32,674 nt of DNA, taken from NCBI GenBank assembly GCA_050998755.1, contig JBPCPW010000083.1, positions 1 through 32,674 of the forward strand, in the 5' to 3' direction. The first letter of the stretch is position 1; the number at the start of each line of letters is the position of its first letter. Source of the stretch: JAXDLW01 sp050998755. Its GTDB lineage: Bacteria > Chloroflexota > Dormibacteria > DASZGP01. Under the pieces are notes generated by a model. The model was not told the origin of the DNA. It searched no databases and saw only the letters and a list, made by a program, of their open reading frames with translations. Below, piece by piece: positions 23,663-31,357 of this stretch. Both the position numbers and the translations under genes were made by a program.

Positions 23663-23875
23663 GTGCGCAATGCGATCAGGAAGTTGAGGTCTGACCGGGG
23701 CCTATCCCAGGGTGACCTCGGTACCGCCGTCGGCGTGTCGCGCCAGACGATCAACTCTATCGAGACCGAGAGATACACCCCATCGCTGCCGCTGGCAATC
23801 GAGCTGGCGCGCTACTTCAGCACGACCGTGGAGGAAATTTTTCATGCCAATCGAGAACACTCAGATGAAGCGTGA
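23663..23875 (+). CDS. Xre-family helix-turn-helix transcriptional regulator
   Basis: The 70-residue protein is nearly all one HTH_3/Xre domain: MRNAIRKLRSDRGLSQGDLG, then VGVSRQTINSIETERYTPSLPLAIELARYF and STTVEEIF. The recognition helix is about VSRQTINSIE. Such YgzD/YozG-like mini-repressors are usually followed by a small membrane protein gene, as here. GTG 23663 sits right at the predicted transcription start behind a large palindromic promoter, so the mRNA appears leaderless and the protein probably represses its own gene. The next gene begins inside its 3' end. Confidence 0.93.
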   Translation: MRNAIRKLRSDRGLSQGDLGTAVGVSRQTINSIETERYTPSLPLAIELARYFSTTVEEIFHANREHSDEA

Positions 23876-24254
23876 CCTGGTGCACAACCGGTGGTTCATC
23901 CCAGCCACCAGCGTCGCCAGTGGCGTGCTGATGTTCGGGGCCTTGGCCGCCGGGGGGCACCCGCGGCTGGGGGTTGCCATGTTCGCGATCATGGCGGTCT
24001 TCGGAGCGCTGGTCTTTTTTGGCGGCCGCAGTGAGACGATCCGTGGCCTCCGCGGCGATGGCCGCGACGAGCGCTTCGCCCAGATGGACCTCGAGGCGAC
24101 CGCAATTGCCGGCGCGGTCACCACCCTGGCGATCATTCTCGCCTTCCTCTTCGAGATCATCCACGGGCGCAGCGGCATGCCTTATGCGTGGTTGGGTGCC
24201 GTCGCCGGGATCGCATACGTGGTGGCGATTGTCGTCATCCGCGTTCGGGGATAG
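23844..24254 (+). CDS. DUF2178-like four-helix membrane protein
   Basis: This 136-residue protein has four predicted membrane helices, with cores FIPATSVASGVLMFGALAAGG, VAMFAIMAVFGALVFFGG, AIAGAVTTLAIILAFLFEII and WLGAVAGIAYVVAIVVIRV. A cytoplasmic loop between helices 2 and 3 (RSETIRGLRGDGRDERFAQMD) is typical of the membrane partners of YozG-type regulators. The role of these pairs is unclear; they may sense a membrane or envelope state. Start: ATG 23844, preceded by GGAGGAAA; it overlaps the regulator by 32 bases, so coupling is likely. ATG 23865 is a shorter alternative. It is the second gene of the operon driven by the palindromic promoter. Confidence 0.85.
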   Translation: MPIENTQMKRDLVHNRWFIPATSVASGVLMFGALAAGGHPRLGVAMFAIMAVFGALVFFGGRSETIRGLRGDGRDERFAQMDLEATAIAGAVTTLAIILAFLFEIIHGRSGMPYAWLGAVAGIAYVVAIVVIRVRG

Positions 24255-24303
24255 CAGTCCGGCGGCGGCCGGGCGCTATGCTGGCGACACAGCAGGAGGT
24301 GAC

Positions 24304-24672
24304 ATGTCGGTCTATTCGCGCTTCGACGCCCAGCGTCCCCGCAAGATCTGGCCGGGCATCGACGCCCGTGTGGTCAACGGTGAGCGCTTGACGATGGCCC
24401 TCGTCGACCTTGAGCCCAACACCCCGCTGCAGGAGCACCACCATGAGAACGAGCAGGTGGGATTCATCGTCCAGGGCTCGCTGACGTTCGTGATCGGCGG
24501 CGAGACCAGGACCCTCGCGGCGGGTGACACCTACAACATCAGCTCCAACGTTCCCCACTCGGGGATGACCGGCCCCGAAGGCTGCGTGGTGGTCGACGTC
24601 TTCGCGCCAGTGCGCGCCGACTGGGACGCGGCTCCCGAGGCCGATCCCAGTCCCAGCAACTGGCGGAAATAG
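24304..24672 (+). CDS. Cupin-domain protein
   Basis: This 122-residue single-domain cupin carries both motifs: LQEHHHENEQVGFIVQGSLTF (metal-binding His of motif 1 near residues 44-46 and the following Glu), and LAAGDTYNISSNVPHSG (motif 2, His). The fold is a beta barrel that binds a metal and small ligand; the activity of such stand-alone cupins cannot be read from sequence (dioxygenase, isomerase and ligand-binding roles all exist). AGGAGGTGAC directly before ATG 24304 fixes the start. A TATGCT at 24277-24282 could be a -10 element. It stands between the regulator/membrane pair and msrA, all on the plus strand. Confidence 0.85.
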   Translation: MSVYSRFDAQRPRKIWPGIDARVVNGERLTMALVDLEPNTPLQEHHHENEQVGFIVQGSLTFVIGGETRTLAAGDTYNISSNVPHSGMTGPEGCVVVDVFAPVRADWDAAPEADPSPSNWRK

Positions 24673-24778
24673 CGCACGCCAGGGGAATCAGGCCACCACG
24701 TCCGGGGTTGTCCACGATAAGGGCGCCTTCGTGCCCCGGAAACCATCAATCAACACCATCAATGGATTGCGAGGAGTC
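24673..24778. other. Intergenic gap before msrA
   Basis: I see no gene in this gap. It holds a direct repeat, CCATCAAT at about 24744 and 24757, five bases apart, just upstream of the msrA ribosome-binding site. This could be a regulator binding site, but the evidence is thin. Confidence 0.25.
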
Positions 24779-25306
24779 ATGAGCGAGAAGGCGACATTTG
24801 CGGCCGGCTGTTTCTGGGGCGTCGAGGCGGAGTTCCGCCAGATGCCCGGGGTGATCGGCACCCAGGTCGGGTACATCGGCGGACACGGCGAGAGTCCCAC
24901 CTACCAGCAGGTCTGCAGCCACAGCACCGGGCACGCGGAGGCCGTGGAGATCGAGTTCGACCCGCAGCAGGTCAGCTATGAGGACCTCACGCGCAGCTTC
25001 TTCAAGCTGCACGACCCCACTCAGCTGAACCGCCAGGGCCCGGATGTCGGCGACCAGTACCGCTCCGCGGTCTTCTACCACTCACCCGAGCAGCGCGCCG
25101 TGGCCGAGAAGGTCAGGTCGGAGGAGGGTCCCCGGCACCGCAAGCCGGTGGTCACAGAGATCACCGAGGCGCCCGCCTTCTGGTCTGCCGAGGATTACCA
25201 TCAGCGCTACCTCGAGAAGCGCGGCCTGGCCAGCTGCCGGATTCCCGGTCAGGAGGTGCAGCCGGCCCTCCCGGGGTTCATCCGCAAGGCACTGGGCGGC
25301 CACTAA
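24779..25306 (+). CDS. msrA: Peptide-methionine (S)-S-oxide reductase MsrA
   Basis: MsrA repairs oxidised methionine residues (S-sulfoxide) using thioredoxin as reductant. The 175-residue protein has the catalytic GCFWG motif (Cys11), the substrate-binding segments GYIGGHGESPTYQQVCSHSTGHAEAVEIEFDP, YEDLTRSFFKLHDPTQLNRQGPDVGDQYRSAVFY, and a resolving Cys in GLASCRIPG. Length and order are canonical. GAGGAG just before ATG 24779 supports this start; a frame 48 bases longer exists but adds residues outside the family. Downstream lies the AI-2E-type permease with a 58-base gap. Likely an oxidative stress gene, constitutive or stress-induced. Confidence 0.95.
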   Translation: MSEKATFAAGCFWGVEAEFRQMPGVIGTQVGYIGGHGESPTYQQVCSHSTGHAEAVEIEFDPQQVSYEDLTRSFFKLHDPTQLNRQGPDVGDQYRSAVFYHSPEQRAVAEKVRSEEGPRHRKPVVTEITEAPAFWSAEDYHQRYLEKRGLASCRIPGQEVQPALPGFIRKALGGH

Positions 25307-25364
25307 CCCACGATCTGATCCCGGAAACGGGGCGCGGGCTGCCGCGCCTCGTACCATTACGGTT

Positions 25365-26696
25365 GTGAGCCAGTCGCAGGGGGACCGGCAGCAGTCCTCT
25401 GCGCGGACCGTGAGGTGGGAGTCGGTGCCCCAACCGGTCCGGGTTTTGGTTTACATGCTCATCGCGCTGGTCGCGCTCGAGGTGTACCACCAGGCCAACT
25501 TCATCTTCACGCACGTCTTCAACGTGGTCCTGCTCTTTATCTTCGCGGCGATCATCACCCTGCTGCTGACGCCGGTGATCGACCGCCTGGAGCACACCCG
25601 CGTGGTGCGCGGCCGGCGCGGCATCGCTGTTCTGATCGTCAATGTCCTGCTGCTGATCGTGGTCGGGGGAGGCGTGGCTTTGCTGGTGCCGGTGGTCGGC
25701 CGGCAGGGTAACGAGTTTGCCAGGCAGGCGCCCAAGCTCTACGGCCGCGCGCTCGAGGCCATGGGGTCCTTCCAGAACACCTTCGCCCAGTTCGGCATCT
25801 CGATGGACCTGCGCGGCGGCGGCCCCTCGGCGGTCGGCGGGCAACTGGTGTCAAATGCCTTCCGCTATGCCCAGGGGTTCGTCAGCGCCCTGATCAACAT
25901 CCTGCTCATCGCGGTGATATCCATCTACTTGGAGTCCCAGGGTCGCGAGTTGGTGGCCGCCATCCGCCGCCTGTTCGACGACCACCAGGAACAGGTCGAC
26001 TTCTTCTTTGTGGCCACCGGCAGCACAGTTGCGGCGTACGTCCGGGGGCAGTTGCTGATGGCTGCGGTCATGGGGATCTACACGGGGTTGGCACTGACGG
26101 TGATCGGGGTGCATTACGCGTTCGTGATCGCCATCGTGGTCTTCTTCCTGGAGTTCCTGCCGCTGATTGGAGCCCCGATCGGGATGGGGATCGCGGTGAT
26201 CTTCGCGCTGTTTCAGAGCCCGACGATCGCCCTGCTCGCAGCGGTGGTGGCCGTCGGCGGCCACGCCATCGAGGCCTACATCGTCGGCCCGCGGATCTCC
26301 GGCAAGGCGACTCGGCTCCATCCCCTGGCGGCGATGGCCGCACTGCTGATCGGGGCTGACCTCGGCGGCATCATGGGGGCGCTGTTCGCCGTGCCCATCG
26401 CCGGGGTGATCAACATTTACCTGGGCGCGATGTACAAGTCCAGCAAGGGTGATGACGAGGCCTTCGCGCTGCCGGAGCACCGCGACGCGACCATCGAGGA
26501 CCTGCCCCGCCTGGGTGAGGAGATCTCCGACGTCAAGGAGCAGGGAATGGAGGCCGAGCCGGTGCCGCATGCCAAAGATGACAGGCCGCCGCGGCGAAGG
26601 AGCTCCACCGGCCCGGCGACCGCGGGCACCGCGCCCCGGAAGCCTCGCGCGGCGGCGGCCCGGCGTAAGGCGCCCAGCACGCCCGCCAGTGGTTAA
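25365..26696 (+). CDS. AI-2E family transporter (PF01594)
   Basis: This 443-residue polytopic membrane protein has the family layout: two N-terminal helices (VRVLVYMLIALVALEVY, NVVLLFIFAAIITLLLTPVI), an outside domain, then the group of helices starting VSALINILLIAVISIYL, and the conserved YAFVIAIVVFFLEFLPLIGAPIG and HAIEAYIVGPRISGKATRLHPLAAMAALLIGADLGGIMGALFAVP. Despite the name, most members are not autoinducer carriers; many act as proton- or ion-coupled exporters. The C-terminus (about 70 residues) is a charged Pro/Arg/Ala-rich tail, probably cytoplasmic. GTG 25365 follows a short AT-rich stretch; a much longer upstream frame overlaps msrA and is not coding. The acylase gene starts 10 bases after its stop. 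Confidence 0.9.
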   Translation: MSQSQGDRQQSSARTVRWESVPQPVRVLVYMLIALVALEVYHQANFIFTHVFNVVLLFIFAAIITLLLTPVIDRLEHTRVVRGRRGIAVLIVNVLLLIVVGGGVALLVPVVGRQGNEFARQAPKLYGRALEAMGSFQNTFAQFGISMDLRGGGPSAVGGQLVSNAFRYAQGFVSALINILLIAVISIYLESQGRELVAAIRRLFDDHQEQVDFFFVATGSTVAAYVRGQLLMAAVMGIYTGLALTVIGVHYAFVIAIVVFFLEFLPLIGAPIGMGIAVIFALFQSPTIALLAAVVAVGGHAIEAYIVGPRISGKATRLHPLAAMAALLIGADLGGIMGALFAVPIAGVINIYLGAMYKSSKGDDEAFALPEHRDATIEDLPRLGEEISDVKEQGMEAEPVPHAKDDRPPRRRSSTGPATAGTAPRKPRAAAARRKAPSTPASG

Positions 26697-26706
26697 CGCC
26701 CGCTAA

Positions 26707-29268
26707 GTGCGCCCCGCACGCCTCGCCCTGGCCGCGGCAACGTTCGCCGTCGTTGCCACCATGCTGCCCCTGACCAGCGCCCCGGCGTTGGGCGCGGGCG
26801 CCCTGAGCGCCACCATCAGGCGGACTTCCCATGGGATCCCGCACATCGTGGCGCAGGACTTTGCCGGCATCGGCTACGGCTATGGCTACGCGTTTGCGCA
26901 GGACAACATCTGCCTGATCGCCGACACCTATGTGACCGTCGATGGTCAGCGCTCGCGCTACTTCGGCCCGGACGCCACCTGGACCTTCTCGGGCAACGGG
27001 TTCACGGCACATAACCTGGCCAGCGACTTCTTCTTCCAGCAGATCAACGACGACCGCCGCATCGAAAAGCTGATCAACCTGGCGCCGCCGCTGGGGCCCC
27101 GACAGGAGATCAAAGACGGGGTCCGCGGCTACACCGCCGGCTACAACCGATACCTCGCCGAGACCGGCGTGAACGGCATCACCGACCCCGCTTGCAAGGG
27201 CCAGCCATGGGTCCACCCGATCACCGAGATCGAGGTCTACCGCCGCTTCTATGAACTGGCCCTGCTGGCCAGCTCCGGGGTGGCGATCGACGGCATCGGC
27301 TCGGCTGCGCCAACCTCCGCGGCGTGCAACCCGGCCCAGCTCAACCCGGCGACGATGGCGGCCACGCTGAAGGAAAATCTGAAGTTGGACATTGGCAGCA
27401 ATGCCATCGCGCTGGGCAGTGACGCCACCCAGAACGGCCACGGCATGCTGCTGGGCAACCCCCATTTCCCCTGGCACGGCACCGAGCGCTTCTACCAGGC
27501 GCAGCTGACCATCCCCGGGGTGGTCAATGTCAGCGGAGGCAGCCTGTTCGGCGTACCGATCGTGCTCATCGGGCACACCGACTCCATGGCCTGGAGCCAC
27601 ACGGTCTCAACCGCGTACCGGTTCACGCCGTACGAGCTCAAGCTGGTGCCCGGGTTGCCGACCAGCTACCTGATGGACGGGGTGCCGGAGGCCATGACCT
27701 CGCGCACCATGACGGTGCAGGTGAGGCAGACCGACGGTTCGCTGAACCCGCAATCGCGCACGCTTTACCGCAGCCGCTGGGGGTCGATGATCACCGGGTT
27801 GGTGGGGCTGCCCCTGCCATGGTGCGCTTCCACCGCCTTCTCCATCGCCGACGCCAACGAGGCCAACTTCCGCTACGTCAACCACTTCCTCGAGACCAAC
27901 ATGGCGCACTCCACAGCGGAGGAGCTGCAGGTGCTGAAGCGCAACCAGGGGGTCCCATGGGTCAACACCATCGTTTCTGACAACGGCGGCCAGGCGATGT
28001 ACGCCGACATATCGGTGGTGCCCAACGTTCCCAACTCGATGGTGACAACCTGCGCCACCGCGGCCGGCAAGGTCACGTTCGCAGACCTGCGATTGCCGAT
28101 CCTTGACGGTTCAATGGCCGCCTGCGCCTGGCTGACAGACGGCGACGCGGTGACTCCCGGGATCTTTGGGCCTGGCAACATGCCGCACCTGACGCGCACC
28201 GACTACACCGAGAACTCCAACGACAGCTACTGGCTGGCCAACCCGCACCAGCCGCTGGAGGGATTCGCGACGATCATCGGCGACGAGCGCAAGGCTCGTT
28301 CGCTGCGCACGCGCCTGGGCCTGACGATGCTGGAGGAGGATCTGTACAACCTCCACGCCAGGCCGGTGACCAAGTTCACCCGGCAGCAGCTGCAGGACCT
28401 CGTGTTCAACGACCGGCAGTATGGGGGCGAGCTGGCCCGCGACAGTGCGGTAAGCATGTGCCAGAGCTTCCCAGGGGGACTGGCACCGAGCGCCGGCGGC
28501 CCTGTCGCCGTGGGTACAGCGTGCAGCGTCCTGGCGGCCTGGGACCTGCACGAGAACCTCGACAGCAAGGGTGCGGTGCTCTGGCGCGAGTTCTGGACCC
28601 CGACGATCAAGCTCGCCGGAGGTCCGTGGCTGACGTCGTTCTCCGCCAGCGACCCGGTCAACACCCCCAACACCTTGAACACCGCCGACCCCCGCGTGAA
28701 GCAGGCCTTCGGCGACGCGGTCAGGGAGCTGAACAACGACCAGATCCCCCTTGACGCGACTCTCCGGGGCTACCAGTACGCTCAGCGGGGCAGCGAGCGG
28801 ATCCCGATCCACGGCGGCCCGGGCGATCCCAACGGCGACTTCAACGCGATCAAGGAGTCTGTCCTGAGCGGCAAGGCCGACGGGTACGGCGATGTGCCCC
28901 ACGGGTCAAGCTTCGTGCAGGTGGTGTCGTTCAACGGCACACCGTGCCCCGACACCCGCACGATCCTCACCTACTCGGAATCCACCAACCCCAACTCCCC
29001 GTACTATGCCGACCAGACGCGCATGTTCAGCAACAAGCAATGGGTCACCGACGAGTTCTGCGACAGCCAGATCCTGGCCGACCCCAACCTGGCCGTGACC
29101 ACCATCAGCGATAGTGTCGCCGCGGCCGCAGGCCAGGTGCCCGCCGTCGCGCCGGGAACCCCCAACACCTCAGGCCCAGGCGGCCTGGCGGCGGTGGCGA
29201 TCCTGGGGATGCTGGCCCTGGTCGTCGCCGGCATGGGCATCGCGCGGGGAGGCCGGGGCCGCAGCTGA
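26707..29268 (+). CDS. Penicillin amidase / AHL acylase-like Ntn-hydrolase with TPNTS tail
   Basis: This 853-residue secreted enzyme belongs to the penicillin G acylase superfamily, which cleaves amide bonds such as those in beta-lactams or acyl-homoserine lactones. A Sec signal (residues 1-30), then the alpha-chain HGIPHIVAQDFAGIGYGYGYAFAQDN, is followed by a maturation site at GSNAIALGS. Ser231 would be the N-terminal nucleophile of the beta chain. GNPHFPWHGTERFYQAQLTIPG and TENSNDSYWLANP are typical of PvdQ- and QuiP-like enzymes. The C-terminus carries TPNTS at 818-822, a hydrophobic helix and ARGGRGRS, i.e. a sorting-like tail. It starts 10 bases after the AI-2E permease gene and is probably cotranscribed. 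Substrate not known. Confidence 0.92.
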   Translation: MRPARLALAAATFAVVATMLPLTSAPALGAGALSATIRRTSHGIPHIVAQDFAGIGYGYGYAFAQDNICLIADTYVTVDGQRSRYFGPDATWTFSGNGFTAHNLASDFFFQQINDDRRIEKLINLAPPLGPRQEIKDGVRGYTAGYNRYLAETGVNGITDPACKGQPWVHPITEIEVYRRFYELALLASSGVAIDGIGSAAPTSAACNPAQLNPATMAATLKENLKLDIGSNAIALGSDATQNGHGMLLGNPHFPWHGTERFYQAQLTIPGVVNVSGGSLFGVPIVLIGHTDSMAWSHTVSTAYRFTPYELKLVPGLPTSYLMDGVPEAMTSRTMTVQVRQTDGSLNPQSRTLYRSRWGSMITGLVGLPLPWCASTAFSIADANEANFRYVNHFLETNMAHSTAEELQVLKRNQGVPWVNTIVSDNGGQAMYADISVVPNVPNSMVTTCATAAGKVTFADLRLPILDGSMAACAWLTDGDAVTPGIFGPGNMPHLTRTDYTENSNDSYWLANPHQPLEGFATIIGDERKARSLRTRLGLTMLEEDLYNLHARPVTKFTRQQLQDLVFNDRQYGGELARDSAVSMCQSFPGGLAPSAGGPVAVGTACSVLAAWDLHENLDSKGAVLWREFWTPTIKLAGGPWLTSFSASDPVNTPNTLNTADPRVKQAFGDAVRELNNDQIPLDATLRGYQYAQRGSERIPIHGGPGDPNGDFNAIKESVLSGKADGYGDVPHGSSFVQVVSFNGTPCPDTRTILTYSESTNPNSPYYADQTRMFSNKQWVTDEFCDSQILADPNLAVTTISDSVAAAAGQVPAVAPGTPNTSGPGGLAAVAILGMLALVVAGMGIARGGRGRS

Positions 29269-29287
29269 CGCCCGCCCCCCGGCCGGC

Positions 29288-30478
29288 TCAGTCGGGCGCT
29301 GCCAGCGCCAGGGCCCCGGCGACCATGGTCCTGGTGCCCACGCGCAGTGACTCCTCGTCGATGCGGAAATCGGGCGCGTGGTGCATCGGCGGGATCCCGG
29401 TCCCGGGGCGCGCGCCAACCAGGAAGTAGACGCCGGGGATGCGGTTGAGAAATTCGCTGACGTCGTCGCTTGGCTGAACCGGGGGCGCCTCGAAGACGTT
29501 GGCCTCGCCGATCGCCCTGCCGGCCGCGGCACGGAAGATATCCACCGCGGTGGCGTCGTTGATCACCTCCGGGATGACCGGGGCCAGGGACAGTTCCGCG
29601 GTGATGCTGAACTCCGCCTCGATCGCCGCGCACAGCTCACGCAGCCGCGCCGCGGCCACCTCGTACTGCGCGTCGTTGAAGGTGCGGAACGTCCCCTCCA
29701 GTGTCGCGTGCTGGGGTACCACGTTGGGGGCCGTGCCCGCGGTGATCATCCCGGCAGTGCAGGCGCAACCGACGAACTCGTATTCCAGGTCTGCCACGAC
29801 CCCCGCCAGGCGGCTGCTGAGGCTGGATACCGCCAGCACGACATTGCCATCGGCGCCGGCCATCGCCGCGTGGGCGCCGGCGCCGGTCAGCCGGACCTTG
29901 AACGCCTGTGCCCGACTGTACTGCACGCCGCTCCGCACCCCGACCAGACCCGCCGGAAGCGGTGCCGCGAGGTGCAGGCCGATCGCGCGGTCGGCGTGGA
30001 AGCCGTCGAGGACCCCGCCCTCGATCATCTTGCGGGCGCCGTAACCAAACTCCTCTCCGGGCTGGAAAAGGAAGACGTAGCTGCCGGGGAGGTCTTCCGC
30101 GCGCCTGGCCATCACCGCCGCACTGGCAAGCAGGATCGCGACGTGACCGTCGTGGCCGCACGCGTGCATCTGCCCGTCAAGCCGGGAGCGAAACGGTACG
30201 TCCACCTGTTCTTCGACCGGCAGGGCATCGATGTCGGCGCGGAGCAGCACGGTGCGTCCGGGTCGTCCTCCGTCGAGCTGGAAGACGGCGCCGGTCTCGG
30301 TCGGGCACGGCAGCTCTCGGAAGCCAGGGGCAGCGAGCCGCTCGTGGATCAGCGCCGACGTCTGACGCTCCTCGAAGGCCAGCTCCGGCAGGGAATGCAC
30401 GCTTCGGCGCGTATCCACCGCGAGGTCGTGGCCGGCATCAACCAATTCCAGCGTGGCGGCGGCTGCATTCGCGTTCAC
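29288..30478 (-). CDS. M20 family amidohydrolase / peptidase
   Basis: This 396-residue cytosolic enzyme is of the M20D group (N-acyl amino acid amidohydrolase, hippurate hydrolase and carboxypeptidase Ss1-like). It has ELAFEERQT, LLRADIDALPVEE, the metal and catalytic motif MHACGHDGH (Cys107, His109, His112), FLFQPGEEFGYGARKM with the catalytic Glu, GAGAHAAM in the dimerisation region, and PPMHHAPDFRIDEESL near the end. The start is GTG 30478 (VNANAAAATLELVDAGHDL). It diverges from the dehydrogenase gene with only 39 bases between, and its end is 19 bases from the acylase end on the other strand. Substrate class is likely N-acylated amino acids. Confidence 0.92.
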   Translation of the reverse strand: MNANAAAATLELVDAGHDLAVDTRRSVHSLPELAFEERQTSALIHERLAAPGFRELPCPTETGAVFQLDGGRPGRTVLLRADIDALPVEEQVDVPFRSRLDGQMHACGHDGHVAILLASAAVMARRAEDLPGSYVFLFQPGEEFGYGARKMIEGGVLDGFHADRAIGLHLAAPLPAGLVGVRSGVQYSRAQAFKVRLTGAGAHAAMAGADGNVVLAVSSLSSRLAGVVADLEYEFVGCACTAGMITAGTAPNVVPQHATLEGTFRTFNDAQYEVAAARLRELCAAIEAEFSITAELSLAPVIPEVINDATAVDIFRAAAGRAIGEANVFEAPPVQPSDDVSEFLNRIPGVYFLVGARPGTGIPPMHHAPDFRIDEESLRVGTRTMVAGALALAAPD

Positions 30479-30517
30479 GACGTGCAGATCATCGCAGGCT
30501 CGGTAACAATCGATGGC

Positions 30518-31357
30518 ATGAAAGTGGCAATCCTTGGCACCGGCAAGATGGGAGCGGCGGTAGCCCGCCGCCTGGCATCCCAGGAGACCACCGTTGTCCT
30601 ATGGAACCGGACCAACGAGAAGGCGGAGGGGGTTGGAGTCGGCACCGTCGCCGCCGACGCTGCGAGCGCCGCCGCGGAGGCGGACATCATCCTGAGTGTG
30701 CTCACCGGGCCTGCCGCGGTGCGCGACGCCTATTCAGGTGCGAATGGGGCGCTGGAGTCCGTGGAGCCGGGCAAGGTCTTTGTCGACCTGACCACAGGCG
30801 GCCCGGCAAATGCGATCTGGCTTGATGAGCAGGTCCGGGAACGGGGAGGCCACTTCCTCGAGGCGCCCGTCATGGGCGGCCCAGCGGCGATCGAGGGCGG
30901 CAAGCTGATGATCCTCGCCGGCGGCGACGCCACCACATTGGACGCCGCGCGCGAGGTGCTGTCCCAGCTCGGCGAGATCCGGCATATCGGCGAGGTGGGA
31001 TCCGCCAGCCGGCTGAAACTCATCGGCAACAGCATGCTGGCGGGCACCAGCGCCCTGGCCGCCGAGCTGCAGGCGGCCGGCGAAGAGATCGGGCTCTCCC
31101 AATCAGACATCTTCTGGATGCTCCAGCGCTTCGCCCCCGGGCTCGAAATGCGCAAAGCCGGCTACCTGGAACAGCGCTACCGGCCCGTGTCCTTTGCCCT
31201 GAAGGACATTGTCAAGGACATCGACCTGGCCCTCGAGATCTACGGACCGGCAGGGGCGAAGACACCCATGACCGAGCTGGGGAGAGGGCTCTATGCCGAC
31301 GTGGTCGCCGAGCACGGCGACGATGACATGTCGGCGATCAACGCCCACTTCCGCTAA
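30518..31357 (+). CDS. NAD(P)-dependent 3-hydroxyisobutyrate dehydrogenase-like oxidoreductase
   Basis: This 279-residue enzyme is of the beta-hydroxyacid dehydrogenase family (6-phosphogluconate dehydrogenase-like). It has a Rossmann start MKVAILGTGKMGAAVARRL (GxGxMG), WNRTNEK, ADIILSVLTGPAAV, the substrate-binding motif FLEAPVMGGPAAIEGGKLMILAGG, the catalytic-helix region RLKLIGNSMLAGTSALAAELQAAGEEIGL (Lys), and YRPVSFALKDIVKDIDLAL. The reaction is oxidation or reduction of a short beta-hydroxyacid. The start is ATG 30518; an upstream frame reads antisense to the M20 gene and is not coding. The stop overlaps the convergent oxidoreductase gene by four bases. Confidence 0.92.
   Translation: MKVAILGTGKMGAAVARRLASQETTVVLWNRTNEKAEGVGVGTVAADAASAAAEADIILSVLTGPAAVRDAYSGANGALESVEPGKVFVDLTTGGPANAIWLDEQVRERGGHFLEAPVMGGPAAIEGGKLMILAGGDATTLDAAREVLSQLGEIRHIGEVGSASRLKLIGNSMLAGTSALAAELQAAGEEIGLSQSDIFWMLQRFAPGLEMRKAGYLEQRYRPVSFALKDIVKDIDLALEIYGPAGAKTPMTELGRGLYADVVAEHGDDDMSAINAHFR

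Noticed and set aside
25365..29268. A quorum-sensing operon in the strict sense
   Set aside because: There is no LuxI, LuxR or LuxS gene nearby. The AI-2E family name does not prove signal transport, so I kept only the neighbour observation.
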